Origin: an uncultured Flavobacteriaceae bacterium
GTDB taxonomy: Bacteria; Bacteroidota; Bacteroidia; Flavobacteriales; Flavobacteriaceae
Length of the DNA: 64,000 bases
Reading direction: 5' to 3'
Assembly: GCA_947495135.1 (NCBI GenBank)
Contig: CANLXN010000005.1
Coordinates: 248,001-312,000, forward strand
Shown here: piece by piece, positions 1-9,252 of the stretch
Position numbering within the stretch: the first letter of the stretch is position 1
How the letters are laid out: each line of letters opens with the position of its first letter
Made by a program: the position numbers and the translations under genes
Notes under the pieces: generated by a model
Databases searched by the model: none
What the model was told of the DNA's origin: nothing
What the model saw: only the letters and a program-made list of their open reading frames with translations

Positions 1-134
1 TAGGTGTGGAAGCTAGAAAGGATTTGGAGAAATTCTTCGGAAAGCAGATTCACCTAGAGCTGTATGTAAAAGTAAACAAGAACTGGCGCAGTGATGCCAG
101 GCAGTTGAAACGCTTTGGATATAATAATAGGTGA
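1..134 (+). CDS. era: GTPase Era, C-terminal end (partial)
   Basis: The gene enters from the left edge and ends at a TGA at 132-134. The visible 43 codons encode a basic tail with the pattern VKVNKNWRSDARQLKRFGY, the usual end of the KH RNA-binding domain of Era, the GTPase that assists 16S rRNA maturation. The GTPase domain lies outside the window. A second GTPase gene, der, lies 0.7 kb downstream on the same strand. The assignment rests on the C-terminus only. Confidence 0.85.
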   Translation, partial: GVEARKDLEKFFGKQIHLELYVKVNKNWRSDARQLKRFGYNNR

Positions 135-221
135 TCGGTTGCCGTTGTTAGTTGTGGTTTATGCTTATTTAAGCGCTTCGGAAATTTTCACCACGCTATC
201 TTTGCTCTCTAACCACTGCAG

Positions 222-716
222 TTAAGTCTCTAATGTTTTCATTAGGAAATGATGAAGGGCGTGCATTTCTTTCTTACCAGCAGATTTCCCTAGACGTCCA
301 GCGAAATATAACACGAACCACCCTAATACCATTAGTCCAGTCATAAAAAGTTGCATTATATATGGTTTGTCTAAGCTAGCATTGGTGTACGCCCAAATTC
401 CGAATCCGATAAACAGGGTAGCAACTCCAAAGTGAAGGAACATAAATAGCGTCCATACAGAAGGCTTTGGTCCAAAAAGTCCATGAAGGGTACTTTTCCC
501 TTCTTCAAAACTCAAAATTTCAATGTCCAATTGGGGCGACCAAAAGTGCTGTTTTTCTTTCGGAATTTTAATAAATACATGTTGATCACTGCGTTTAATG
601 ACAAACTCGGTAGCAGTGGTTGCGGTTTCTTCAAATAAATTCAAGAGTTTATCGGAAGATTGATCTAATTGTAGTTCAAACCTTGGTCTTAATATAATTT
701 CCTCTGGTAATTCCAT
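222..716 (-). CDS. Hypothetical membrane protein, two TM segments
   Basis: This 164-residue protein has a soluble N-terminal half and then two hydrophobic segments (about residues 88-110 and 117-138), which suggests an inner-membrane protein. The N-terminus is predicted to be cytoplasmic or wedge-like. No catalytic motif is recognised and I cannot name a family. It lies between era and der, on the opposite strand. An oddity: after the TAA at 222-224 the same frame stays open for 18 codons to the next stop at 165-167. Those codons read like a natural amphipathic protein tail (LQWLESKDSVVKISEALK), so the present stop may be a recent nonsense mutation. Confidence 0.65.
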   Translation of the reverse strand: MELPEEIILRPRFELQLDQSSDKLLNLFEETATTATEFVIKRSDQHVFIKIPKEKQHFWSPQLDIEILSFEEGKSTLHGLFGPKPSVWTLFMFLHFGVATLFIGFGIWAYTNASLDKPYIMQLFMTGLMVLGWFVLYFAGRLGKSAGKKEMHALHHFLMKTLET

Positions 717-855
717 AAAAAAGAAATTGATAATCGTAAAACTAATTGTTTTAGGGTTTTATAAAGATGACATAAGTCAGTTTACTTCAATATAATTGAA
801 TTAAAAATCGGGCGTTTCCTAAGTAAACATTATTTTTGCAGACAATTTAGAAGTT

Positions 856-2157
856 ATGAGTATAGTTGCCATTGTAGGTCGTCCCAATGTAGGGAAATCC
901 ACGTTTTTTAATCGTTTGATACAACGCCGAGAGGCTATTGTTGATTCGGTGAGTGGGGTGACGCGTGATCGCCATTACGGAAAGAGTGACTGGAATGGGA
1001 AGGAGTTTTCATTAATAGACACGGGAGGTTATGTAGTTGGGAGTGACGACATCTTTGAGACGGAGATCGATAAGCAGGTGGAACTAGCTATCGACGAGGC
1101 AGATGCTATCATTTTTATGGTGGATGTGGAGACAGGCGTTACAGGCATGGATGAAGAGGTTGCTACATTACTTCGGAAAAGTAAGAAGCCTTTTTTATTG
1201 GCTATTAATAAGGTAGATAGCGCCATGCGCGAGAACGATGCAGTTGAATTCTATTCGTTGGGAGTGGAAAAATATTATACCATTTCCAGTATTAATGGAA
1301 GTGGAAGTGGAGAATTACTCGATGATTTGGTAGCGATGCTTCCTGAAGAAGAAGAAGTGGAAGAGGTGGAGTTACCTCGTTTCGCTGTAGTAGGACGCCC
1401 AAATGCGGGGAAATCTTCATTTATAAATGCGCTTATTGGAAAAGATCGTTTTGTGGTAACTGATATTGCGGGTACTACCCGAGATAGTATCGATACTAAG
1501 TACGATCGTTTCGGTTTCGAATTTAACTTGGTAGATACTGCTGGAATTAGAAAGAAGAGTAAGGTAAAAGAAGATCTAGAGTTTTATTCGGTAATGCGAA
1601 GTGTGCGTGCCATAGAGCACTGCGATGTTGTAATCTTAGTTTTAGATGCTACCCGTGGTTTCGACGGACAAGTACAAAGTATTTTTTGGTTAGCTGAACG
1701 AAATAACAAGGGTGTTGTTATATTGGTGAACAAGTGGGATCTCGTAGAAAAAGAGACCCAAACCGTAAAAGAATTTGAAACCTACATCCGTAAACAATGT
1801 GAGCCATTTACCGATGTGCCAATTGTGTTTATCTCTGCCCTTACCAAGCAACGTATCTACAAAGCAATAGAAACGGCCGTCGATGTTCATAAAAGGCGAA
1901 GTACTAAAATCAAGACTTCGGTATTAAACGATACCATGCTTCCAGTGATCGAAGCCTACGGACCACCCGCTTACAAAGGTAAATACGTGAAGATTAAATT
2001 TTGCACACAGCTACCAACACCACATCCATGCTTTGCCTTTTTCTGCAATCTACCGCAATATGTGAGGGAGCCTTACAAGCGATTTATTGAAAACAAACTC
2101 AGAGAAAAGTTCGACTTTACAGGGGTTCCTGTAACTGTTTACTTTAGGAAGAAGTAA
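856..2157 (+). CDS. der: GTPase Der (EngA), ribosome assembly
   Basis: Der is a tandem GTPase needed for 50S ribosomal subunit maturation. Both G domains are complete. The first P-loop GRPNVGKST is at residues 8-16 with DTGG and NKVD; the second, GRPNAGKSS, is at about residue 179 with DTAG and NKWD. A KH-like domain fills residues ~350-433. The length of 433 residues is normal for the family. The start is preceded at 831-838 by TATTTTTG, which fits the Bacteroidetes -7 box. No operon partner is evident, because the next gene is convergent and begins right after the stop. Confidence 0.96.
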   Translation: MSIVAIVGRPNVGKSTFFNRLIQRREAIVDSVSGVTRDRHYGKSDWNGKEFSLIDTGGYVVGSDDIFETEIDKQVELAIDEADAIIFMVDVETGVTGMDEEVATLLRKSKKPFLLAINKVDSAMRENDAVEFYSLGVEKYYTISSINGSGSGELLDDLVAMLPEEEEVEEVELPRFAVVGRPNAGKSSFINALIGKDRFVVTDIAGTTRDSIDTKYDRFGFEFNLVDTAGIRKKSKVKEDLEFYSVMRSVRAIEHCDVVILVLDATRGFDGQVQSIFWLAERNNKGVVILVNKWDLVEKETQTVKEFETYIRKQCEPFTDVPIVFISALTKQRIYKAIETAVDVHKRRSTKIKTSVLNDTMLPVIEAYGPPAYKGKYVKIKFCTQLPTPHPCFAFFCNLPQYVREPYKRFIENKLREKFDFTGVPVTVYFRKK

Positions 2158-3096
2158 TTACAATTTGATGGTTCCTGCTTTTACCGAATCGATTACATGT
2201 TTCCAGATATTGTAGTGGTCTGTTTGAACGCCGTAGGTTTGAACTCCTTTTAGTTCAAGAAAGTCTAGTTCTAACTGAGTGGGTACTCCAACATTTCTAT
2301 CCTCTTTACCGTACAGAAAAACTACATTAGACAGATCTTTGTTGGCTAAGAGTTGAGTATAGTCAAATTGGCCGATAGCAGCTTTTAATAGATTCTTTGC
2401 AGTTCTTATCTGGAAGTACTTTTTTGTACGGTTAGGATTTGGAGGCCTGGTTTCGTCGGGAATCGAGATCGCCTTTCCGCCTTCTTCAAATTGGGTATTA
2501 ATGTCCTTTAGTTGATATGCTGTTTGAAGAGAATCTGCCTTAAATCTTCCTCCTGTAATTATATATTTGTCTGCTAAAGAAGGATGATTGGCTAGATAGT
2601 TTGGGATAATAAACGCACTGTAAGAATGTCCAACGACCACCACATATTTGTTTCTATCTTTAAAATACTTGATAGCACGGTAGAGAATTTCAGCCGAGTT
2701 AGCCGTTTCCTTTTCCGCCATTTCTAGGGTGAATTGGTCTTTCCAATTAAAAATGTCTCTGTTGTAAGTGGTGGCTTGATGAAGGTTTACGTTGTAATAA
2801 TTCTTGAAGTTGGGTAAGTAAGCCATGCCAATTTTTCCATTAAACTCATAGTCTATTTGGTTTTTTGGTCCACCATCTCCTAGTATTAAAACAGTGTCTC
2901 TTTTTATATCTCCTTCGCTAATCCACAATTGGGTGGTGTCTGCGGGTAGAATAGTTGGAGCGTAATTGACAGATTGTTCGTTGAGTTCTTCGGAAATTTT
3001 CACATCTAAGTGATTGCCTTGATCTTCACAGGCGACGAGCGATATAGAAAAAACAATCACAGATAGGACTACGGATAAACAAGAAGAGTTTTTCAT
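2158..3096 (-). CDS. Secreted alpha/beta-hydrolase lipoprotein
   Basis: The protein is a predicted lipoprotein with an alpha/beta-hydrolase fold. Starting at 3096 gives a signal peptide MKNSSCLSVVLSVIVF ending in the lipobox-like LVAC-E. A longer frame to 3144 exists but would run through a palindromic operator at 3112-3135, so the shorter start is preferred. The nucleophile elbow is GHSYS in VVVVGHSYSAF. The acid is probably the Asp in LYGKEDRN and the base the His in TDHYNIW near the C-terminus. The substrate is unknown. It is divergent from a MarR regulator, with two operator-like palindromes between them, so repression by that regulator is likely. Confidence 0.75.
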   Translation of the reverse strand: MKNSSCLSVVLSVIVFSISLVACEDQGNHLDVKISEELNEQSVNYAPTILPADTTQLWISEGDIKRDTVLILGDGGPKNQIDYEFNGKIGMAYLPNFKNYYNVNLHQATTYNRDIFNWKDQFTLEMAEKETANSAEILYRAIKYFKDRNKYVVVVGHSYSAFIIPNYLANHPSLADKYIITGGRFKADSLQTAYQLKDINTQFEEGGKAISIPDETRPPNPNRTKKYFQIRTAKNLLKAAIGQFDYTQLLANKDLSNVVFLYGKEDRNVGVPTQLELDFLELKGVQTYGVQTDHYNIWKHVIDSVKAGTIKL

Positions 3097-3108
3097 AATA
3101 AGGATGAA

Positions 3109-3141
3109 TAAAAGTATCTTTACGTTAAGATACTTTGCAAA
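3109..3141 (-). promoter_or_regulatory. Promoter of the hydrolase gene with embedded palindrome
   Basis: On the minus strand TTTG (plus 3138-3141) and TACTTTTA (plus 3109-3116) are separated by 21 bases, one mismatch from the Bacteroidetes -33/-7 consensus. A perfect inverted repeat with 9-bp arms (AAGTATCTT, 6-base spacer, AAGATACTT; 3112-3135) fills the spacer, the classic position for a repressor site. Confidence 0.6.
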
Positions 3142-3147
3142 CATATG

Positions 3148-3175
3148 AAATATATCTTAATGTAAAGATATATTT
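3148..3175. promoter_or_regulatory. Second MarR-type operator palindrome
   Basis: This is a perfect inverted repeat with 11-bp arms (AAATATATCTT and AAGATATATTT) around a 6-base spacer. It has the same core, TATCTT-N6-AAGATA, as the palindrome at 3112-3135, and their centres are 38 bp apart. It lies 43 bp upstream of the MarR gene start. Two copies of one core in a divergent promoter beside a MarR gene suggest the regulator binds both and controls itself and the hydrolase. Confidence 0.65.
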
Positions 3176-3217
3176 TCGTAGTTTTATTCAGAAATTAAAT
3201 AATCGATACTAGTTGAA

Positions 3218-3718
3218 ATGAAGGATAGAGATATTATAGACCACCTTATTGCCGATTGGAAAAATGAACGACCTGGCCTAGATGCTTCATCTATGGAAGT
3301 GGTTGGAAGGGTTTTGCTGCTAGGAAAAAAACTAGAAAAGAGAGCTGGGAATGCGCTAAAAGAAAATGGTATTCATTACACAGATCTAGATGTGCTGGCT
3401 ACGCTAAGAAGATCGGGCGAGCCTTATGTGCTCACTCCTACAGAACTATATAAATCGGTTTTGGTCACTTCTGGAGCAATGACAGCCTTGCTGGATCGGT
3501 TAGAAAAAATGAAGTTGATTGAACGTTTCCCCTCTCCAAAAGATGGACGCGTAAAATTGGCAGGGCTCACGATCAAAGGCATTCAAGTAATTGATAAGGC
3601 TATAGAACTTCGATTTTTAGAGGCCAATGACGCGGTATCTTTATTTTCTGGACAAGAAAAAGTACAATTGGCTGGATTGCTTAAAAAAATGTTGAAGCAT
3701 ATCGATAGTTTTGAATAG
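3218..3718 (+). CDS. MarR-family transcriptional regulator
   Basis: This 166-residue protein has a MarR-type winged helix. The recognition region runs through LTPTELYKSVLVTSGAMTA (residues ~75-93), followed by LLDRLEKMKLIER and the wing SPKDGRVKL. N- and C-terminal helices are of the dimerising kind. MarR proteins bind palindromes as dimers and release DNA when they bind a ligand or are oxidised. This protein has no cysteine, so redox sensing of the OhrR kind is unlikely. The ligand is unknown. Its divergent partner is a secreted hydrolase, so it may sense a substrate or product of that enzyme. Confidence 0.88.
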   Translation: MKDRDIIDHLIADWKNERPGLDASSMEVVGRVLLLGKKLEKRAGNALKENGIHYTDLDVLATLRRSGEPYVLTPTELYKSVLVTSGAMTALLDRLEKMKLIERFPSPKDGRVKLAGLTIKGIQVIDKAIELRFLEANDAVSLFSGQEKVQLAGLLKKMLKHIDSFE

Positions 3719-3777
3719 CGGTCAAGGTTATGAGTTAGTCTGAAAATTTCTATCACTTAATTACTAGGTTGCGCCTC

Positions 3778-4000
3778 CTATAACTTAAACGGAATTAGCT
3801 GCTGAATAACTTTTTTATGATCCTTAGGCAGCGAATCATAGAGTTTGTTAAAGTACTTTCTTGCCGGCTTATCTCGAAGAAAGATATAAGCAGTTGTAAC
3901 CTCATTTTGAACTTCTACGTAGCTTGGTCTTCATTTTCGTAGTTGTTTTGACAGCCAACGGTTATAATAACAGCGATTCGTAGTAGCCATTTTTTAGCAT
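3778..4000 (-). pseudogene. Frameshifted small lipoprotein gene
   Basis: Nine bases after the merR stop, on the same strand, an ATG at 4000 opens MLK. One frame further reads KWLLRIAVIITVGCQNNY followed by ENEDQA, a convincing lipoprotein signal with Cys after VG. A second frame shift then leads into YVEVQNEVTTAYIFLRDKP and ARKYFNKLYDSLPKDHKK, ending IPFKL and a TAG at 3778-3780. No single frame is open throughout. The first shift lies at a run of six A (3990-3995), the second near 3920. The region is either a young pseudogene or carries sequencing errors. If intact it would encode about 75 residues of unknown function. Confidence 0.6.
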
Positions 4001-4009
4001 AAAACAGTG

Positions 4010-4339
4010 TTACAAATTTTCTTTAATCTTCAATAACTCTGCTTTCACTGTTTCCAGTTTTCGAATGATTTCAAAATTATCCAAAGTCTTGTGCTTGTTT
4101 TCTTTTAAATGAGTTTTCGCACCTTCTAGGGTAAAACCACGCTCCTTTACCAAGTGGAAAATGAGCTCTAGGTTCTTTATATCTGCAGGGGTGAATTTGC
4201 GGTTGCCCTTCGCATTTTTTTTGGGTTTAAGAACATCAAATTCTTTCTCCCAAAACCGAATGAGCGAAGTATTCACGTCAAATGCCTTGGCGACTTCGCC
4301 AATACCGTAGTATAATTTTTCGGGTAGATCTACGTGCAT
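4010..4339 (-). CDS. MerR-family transcriptional regulator
   Basis: This 109-residue protein has the MerR helix-turn-helix: YYGIGEVAKAFDVNTSLIRFWEKEF (in part, residues ~10-34), then a wing with KNAKGNRKFTPADI and a short dimerising helix. It lacks a C-terminal effector domain and the metal-binding cysteines of MerR or CueR. Its start overlaps the stop of the M23 peptidase gene by one base (TAATG), so the two are translationally coupled. The target is unknown. This short MerR type is common beside M23 peptidase genes in flavobacteria (recollection). Confidence 0.88.
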   Translation of the reverse strand: MHVDLPEKLYYGIGEVAKAFDVNTSLIRFWEKEFDVLKPKKNAKGNRKFTPADIKNLELIFHLVKERGFTLEGAKTHLKENKHKTLDNFEIIRKLETVKAELLKIKENL

Positions 4340-5316
4340 TAATCGAGAGATTGGTTTTCCTGTTGTGAAACTTTAAGTAGCTCAGAGAATTCTTCTGCTG
4401 TTAAATTTCCGTAGTAAAAATTAATAGGATTGATACGTTCCTTGTCTTTAAAAATTTCATAATGTAGGTGAGGAGCTTCACTACGCCCTGTACTTCCTAC
4501 AAAGCCAATAAGATCTCCACGTTTTACGCGTTGTCCTTTTTTTACATTGTATTTATACAAGTGTGCATATAAACTTTCATAACCAAACCCATGATCTATA
4601 CGAATGTGATTACCATATCCAGAGGCGGTATTATCTGCCCGTGTCACTACGCCATTACCAGAGGCGTAAATTGGTGTACCTCTTGGCGCTGTAAAGTCCA
4701 TTCCCCAATGCTTTTTACGCGCTTTCGTAAAAGGGTCTGTTCTAAATCCAAAACCAGAAGCCATACGTGTTAGGTCTTCATTATTTACCGGTTGTATGGC
4801 GGGGATGGCTTCTAGAAGCTTTTCCTTTTCCTCTGCCAATAATGCAATTTCATCCAAAGAGCGGGATTGAACAACTATCTGTTTGGTAAGAATATCGAGT
4901 CGTTTGCTAGAATTAATTACCAATTTGGAATTGTCATATCCTTCCAGATCCTTGTATCTGTTAATCCCTCCAAAACCTGCTTTCCGTTGTTCGTCTGGGA
5001 TTGGGTTTGCTTCGAAGTAAATGCGATATAAATTATTGTCTCTATCGGCTAAGTCTGTCAATACAGCTTCAGCCTCGTCCATCTTGCGATTTAAAATTTC
5101 GTATTGAAACTCCATATTGGCGAGTTCTCGCTTTAAACTCTTTTCCTTGGGGGTTTCCAAGTTGGCAGAATAATAAACACCAATAATGAAAATGCCCGCG
5201 AAAAATGCTGATGCTAAAAGAAAGAGAAGAATGAAACTCATTTTGCGTCCCTTCTTTGCTTCAATTTTTCGGTAGGACAGCGTCTCGCTATCGTAGTAAT
5301 ATTTTACCTTAGACAT
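4339..5316 (-). CDS. M23-family peptidoglycan endopeptidase, membrane-anchored
   Basis: The protein has a short cytoplasmic N-terminus, one transmembrane helix (about residues 27-48), a periplasmic coiled coil (~55-170), and a LytM/M23 domain from ~185. Zinc-ligand signatures are present: GFRTDPF, KKHWGMDFTAPRG and the closing HLHYEIF. M23 enzymes cut peptide cross-links in peptidoglycan. The motifs look intact, so it is probably active. The coiled coil resembles EnvC/NlpD-type proteins and suggests protein-protein control. It is divergent from alaS and cotranscribed with merR. Confidence 0.9.
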   Translation of the reverse strand: MSKVKYYYDSETLSYRKIEAKKGRKMSFILLFLLASAFFAGIFIIGVYYSANLETPKEKSLKRELANMEFQYEILNRKMDEAEAVLTDLADRDNNLYRIYFEANPIPDEQRKAGFGGINRYKDLEGYDNSKLVINSSKRLDILTKQIVVQSRSLDEIALLAEEKEKLLEAIPAIQPVNNEDLTRMASGFGFRTDPFTKARKKHWGMDFTAPRGTPIYASGNGVVTRADNTASGYGNHIRIDHGFGYESLYAHLYKYNVKKGQRVKRGDLIGFVGSTGRSEAPHLHYEIFKDKERINPINFYYGNLTAEEFSELLKVSQQENQSLD

Positions 5317-5435
5317 ATCTTAAAAAGTCCTATTTTTGCGGTTGATGGAAAGCGCTAACTGTTTCTGTAACGTCTTTACAAATATAGAAATTGTTTGAGC
5401 TTCACAATATACGTAAATTCAATTAATCCTATTTT

Positions 5436-8051
5436 ATGACTTCTGCTCAAATACGAAGCCAGTTCTTAGAGTTTTTCAATTCAAAATCGCATGAAATTGT
5501 GTCCTCTGCACCCATGGTTTTGAAGAATGACCCTACGCTTATGTTTGTGAATTCGGGAATGGCTCCTTTTAAGGAATATTTCCTCGGAAACACGACACCT
5601 AAAAATCCGCGTATAACCGATTCTCAAAAATGTTTGCGAGTTTCTGGAAAACACAATGACCTAGAAGAAGTAGGTTACGATACCTATCATCATACCTTAT
5701 TTGAGATGCTAGGAAACTGGAGTTTTGGAGATTACTTTAAGGAAGAGGCGATTGCTTGGGCTTGGGAGCTGTTAACAGAAGTTTTTAAGATCGACAAGGA
5801 TATTTTGTATGTAACAGTCTTTGAAGGAAGTGAAGATGCCGACCACCTCAAAATGGATACAGAGGCTTTTGAGATTTGGAAGAAATACATCCCTGAGGAT
5901 CGAATCCTTATGGGGAATAAAAATGATAATTTTTGGGAAATGGGAGAGCAAGGGCCTTGTGGTCCTTGTAGTGAGATTCATGTAGATATCCGTTCGGCGG
6001 AGGAAAAAGCAAAAGTAGATGGGAAGTCACTTGTGAATATGGACCACCCGCAAGTGGTGGAAATTTGGAACTTGGTCTTCATGCAATACAATCGCAAAGC
6101 AGATTCTTCCTTAGAAATTCTTCCAAATAAACATATTGATACAGGAATGGGGTTTGAGCGATTATGCATGGTTTTGCAGAACGTTCAATCTAATTACGAT
6201 ACAGATGTATTTACTCCACTAATTAGAGAGGTGGAAGCTATTTCCAATAGTAAATATGGGAAGGATGAAAAGGTAGATGTTGCTATTCGCGTTATCTGCG
6301 ATCACCTTAGAGCAGTAGCTTTTTCAATAGCCGATGGACAGTTGCCGAGTAATACAGGTGCTGGTTACGTAATAAGAAGAATTCTGCGACGTGCTATTCG
6401 TTATGGCTTTACTTTTCTCAATAAAAAAGAACCTTTCATCTATAAAATTATTCCTACCCTCGTAAAACAGATGGGAGATGCTTTTCCAGAACTGGTAAGA
6501 GAGCATAACTTAATGACCAATGTAATTCGAGAAGAAGAAGCATCTTTTTTGAAAACGCTCGATCAAGGTTTGGTGTTACTTGAAAATATTATTTCTAATT
6601 CGAAGGGAAAACGAATTGATGGTCAAAAAGCCTTTGAACTCTATGATACCTACGGTTTTCCGATAGACTTAACAGCGCTAATTTTGCGCGAACGCGGTTT
6701 CGATTTGGACGAGAAAGGTTTTGAAACGGCTCTTAAAGAACAAAAGGATCGTTCACGTTCGGCTACCAAAGTTTCTACGGGAGATTGGGTGGAATTATCG
6801 AGCGATAGTGAAGAAGAGTTTGTAGGCTACGATACACTGGAAACAAGGGTTAGAATTACTAAATACCGAAGGGTGGAAAGCAAAAAGGATGGAGAATTAT
6901 TTCAATTGGTATTCAATCTTACTCCTTTTTATCCAGAAGGCGGAGGACAGGTTGGAGACAAAGGATATTTAGAGGCTCCCAATGGAGAAGTAGTCTACAT
7001 TATAGATACCAAGAAAGAAAATAACTTAATTGTACACTTCGCCAAGAACCTACCTAGAAATCCTAGTGATGCGTTTAACGCGGTAGTAGATAAAAAACAA
7101 CGAGCAAGAACGTCGTCCAATCACTCTGCAACTCACTTGTTACATCAGGCATTGCGAAATATACTTGGAGAGCATGTGGCTCAAAAAGGATCCATGGTAC
7201 ATAGCCGTAATTTACGGTTCGACTTTTCTCATTTCAGTAAAGTGACCGATGAGCAATTAAGACAAGTAGAGGATTTCGTTAATGCTCGAATTAGAGAAGG
7301 AATAGACCTAGAAGAGCGCAGAGGAATTCCTTACGATCAGGCTATTGAAGAAGGGGCTATTGCTCTTTTTGGAGAAAAATACGGTGATGCTGTGAGAGCC
7401 ATCAAATTTGGTAAATCTATGGAGCTGTGCGGAGGTACGCATGTGGCATGTACTCAGGATATCTGGCATTTTATTATTACTTCTGAAAGTTCCGTAGCTA
7501 GTGGTATTCGCAGAATTGAAGCTATTACTGGAGACGATGCGAAAAAGTACTTTGTGCAGCGCAGTGAAGCATTTCGAGATGTTCAGAAATCCTTAAACAA
7601 CGCGAAAGATCCTGTTGCAACTATTCAAAAGCTACAGGATGAGAATACGTCCCTTCAAAAACAAATAGCAGAACTGTTAAAAGATAAAGCCAAGAATATA
7701 AAAGGGGAGCTCAAAAATGAAATCACACAGTTAAATGGAGTTAATTTCCTAAGTAAGCAAGTGGATTTGGACGCTGGAAGTCTAAAAGATTTAGCATACG
7801 AATTGGGCGGAGAGGTTGAGAACTTATTCATCTTATTTGGATCTAGCGCAGACGGTAAAGCCATCCTTACTTGCTACATAGCAAAGGATTTGGCGAATTC
7901 CAAAGGCTTAAATGCGGGAACTATTGTTCGAGAACTAGGAAAACACATCCAAGGTGGTGGTGGTGGTCAACCTTTCTTTGCTACGGCAGGAGGTAAGAAA
8001 CCAGAAGGTATTCCAGATGCTTTGGAAGCTGTGAAAGGATATTTAAGTTAA
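5436..8051 (+). CDS. alaS: Alanine--tRNA ligase
   Basis: The 871-residue product is a full-length alanyl-tRNA synthetase that charges tRNA-Ala and edits mischarged Ser/Gly. The class II catalytic core lies at the N-terminus, with signatures such as VNSGMAPFK and the [10 protein letters not shown] stretch. The editing domain has HSATH (residues ~563-567) and CGGTH (~664). The C-Ala domain ends with the glycine-rich [25 protein letters not shown] at 5331-5338 is a possible -7 box about 100 bp upstream. It is divergent from the M23 peptidase gene. Confidence 0.98.
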   Translation: MTSAQIRSQFLEFFNSKSHEIVSSAPMVLKNDPTLMFVNSGMAPFKEYFLGNTTPKNPRITDSQKCLRVSGKHNDLEEVGYDTYHHTLFEMLGNWSFGDYFKEEAIAWAWELLTEVFKIDKDILYVTVFEGSEDADHLKMDTEAFEIWKKYIPEDRILMGNKNDNFWEMGEQGPCGPCSEIHVDIRSAEEKAKVDGKSLVNMDHPQVVEIWNLVFMQYNRKADSSLEILPNKHIDTGMGFERLCMVLQNVQSNYDTDVFTPLIREVEAISNSKYGKDEKVDVAIRVICDHLRAVAFSIADGQLPSNTGAGYVIRRILRRAIRYGFTFLNKKEPFIYKIIPTLVKQMGDAFPELVREHNLMTNVIREEEASFLKTLDQGLVLLENIISNSKGKRIDGQKAFELYDTYGFPIDLTALILRERGFDLDEKGFETALKEQKDRSRSATKVSTGDWVELSSDSEEEFVGYDTLETRVRITKYRRVESKKDGELFQLVFNLTPFYPEGGGQVGDKGYLEAPNGEVVYIIDTKKENNLIVHFAKNLPRNPSDAFNAVVDKKQRARTSSNHSATHLLHQALRNILGEHVAQKGSMVHSRNLRFDFSHFSKVTDEQLRQVEDFVNARIREGIDLEERRGIPYDQAIEEGAIALFGEKYGDAVRAIKFGKSMELCGGTHVACTQDIWHFIITSESSVASGIRRIEAITGDDAKKYFVQRSEAFRDVQKSLNNAKDPVATIQKLQDENTSLQKQIAELLKDKAKNIKGELKNEITQLNGVNFLSKQVDLDAGSLKDLAYELGGEVENLFILFGSSADGKAILTCYIAKDLANSKGLNAGTIVRELGKHIQGGGGGQPFFATAGGKKPEGIPDALEAVKGYLS

Positions 8052-8142
8052 CAGTAGGTAGTGGCAGCTAGCGGTCAATTGTAATGGTCAACAACAATGC
8101 TTAATATGCCGCTTACTACCATTGCTCACTGAACACCAATAG

Positions 8143-9099
8143 ATGAAACTTCAAACCAATATACCGCTTAGGGAACAGGAACATCAGATCAATTATAGGT
8201 CGAAGCTGGTTCTTCTTGGATCCTGCTTTTCGCAAAATATAGGTGAGCAGCTGGAGTATTTTAAGTTTCAACGACTTCAGAACCCTTTTGGGATCGTTTT
8301 TAATCCTGTTTCTACTGAAATTCTGCTGAAAAGGGTGGCTGCGAACAACCGATTCAAGGAAACTGATCTCTTCGAAAAAGATGGGCTTTGGCATTGTTTA
8401 GAAGTGCATTCTCTTGTAAATGCACAGAGCAAACCTGCATATCTAGACCTACTCAATTCTAGTTTGGACGAGCTTCGCAATTATATGGCGGCTTCTTCTC
8501 ATGTTATACTTACGTTTGGTACGGCTTGGATTTATAGATACCTGGCAACGAATGAGGTGGTGGCCAATTGCCATAAGATTCCGCAGAAGGAATTTAACAA
8601 AGAGCTGCTTTCGGTCGAGCTAATTTCAGAAGCAATCGAAAAAATTATAACTCATATTCGATCCGTCAACAAGAATGCTCAAATAATTACCACTATTTCT
8701 CCAGTCCGCCATTTAAAGGATGGTTTTGTAGAAAACGCGCGCAGCAAAGCACACTTGCTATCGGGATTACATAAAGTGTTGGACGAAAAGGAGGGGCTTT
8801 ATTATTTTCCATCATATGAGGTGATGATGGACGAGTTGAGGGATTATCGCTTCTACCAATCGGATTTGTTGCATCCAAACGAAACGGCCATTTCAATTAT
8901 CTGGGAGAAATTCAAATCGGTTTGGATTTCTTCGGAAACGGAGCCACTTCAGAAAGAGATCGATACTATTCAAAAGGGTTTGCAGCATCGGCCATTTAAC
9001 GCCAAAGGTACCGTCCACAGAAAATTTCAGAAAAACTTACAAGAGAAAATAGAAAAAGTGAGAACCATATTACCTCACATCGATTTCCTTACATTCTAA
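8143..9099 (+). CDS. GSCFA-domain protein
   Basis: This 318-residue protein carries the family signature LLGSCFSQNIGEQ at residues ~24-36. The domain resembles SGNH/GDSL hydrolases, with Ser in GSCFS as the likely nucleophile and DLLHPNETA near residue 245 as the DxxH block. FGTAWIY and ISPVRHLKDG fit conserved blocks of the family. There is no signal peptide, so it is probably cytoplasmic. The substrate is not established. It lies 91 bp after alaS and may be cotranscribed with it. Confidence 0.85.
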   Translation: MKLQTNIPLREQEHQINYRSKLVLLGSCFSQNIGEQLEYFKFQRLQNPFGIVFNPVSTEILLKRVAANNRFKETDLFEKDGLWHCLEVHSLVNAQSKPAYLDLLNSSLDELRNYMAASSHVILTFGTAWIYRYLATNEVVANCHKIPQKEFNKELLSVELISEAIEKIITHIRSVNKNAQIITTISPVRHLKDGFVENARSKAHLLSGLHKVLDEKEGLYYFPSYEVMMDELRDYRFYQSDLLHPNETAISIIWEKFKSVWISSETEPLQKEIDTIQKGLQHRPFNAKGTVHRKFQKNLQEKIEKVRTILPHIDFLTF

Positions 9100-9151
9100 A
9101 TTTTAGTAAAGCTCCACGGTTAGGATCTCAGATCTAATATCTAACACCCAG

Positions 9152-9200
9152 AATACGCCAATTGCCGTATTGTCTTGATTTGTAGTTGAACGCATCTTTG
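9152..9200 (+). promoter_or_regulatory. Promoter with 21-bp shared motif (copy 1)
   Basis: The motif at 9152-9172 reads AATACGCC followed by AATTGCCGTATTG. Exactly 20 bases later lies CATCTTTG (9193-9200), a -7-like box. The same motif at the same distance occurs before the genes at 10003 and 14021. It matches copy 2 at 19 of 21 positions. It is probably an activator or response-regulator site overlapping the -33 region. Confidence 0.6.
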
Positions 9201-9252
9201 TGCCATTAATTAACGTCACCCTATGATGGGGCAAAACCAAAATTCAACAATC

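Noticed and set aside
177-3003. 16-bp direct repeat CTTCGGAAATTTTCAC at 177-192 and 2988-3003
   Set aside because: Both fall in frames encoding VKISE on the minus strand; a short coincidence of common codons, with no flanking similarity.
8052-8142. Weak inverted repeat after alaS
   Set aside because: GGTAGT/ACTACC is interrupted by mismatches and has no T-run, so it is not supportable as a terminator.
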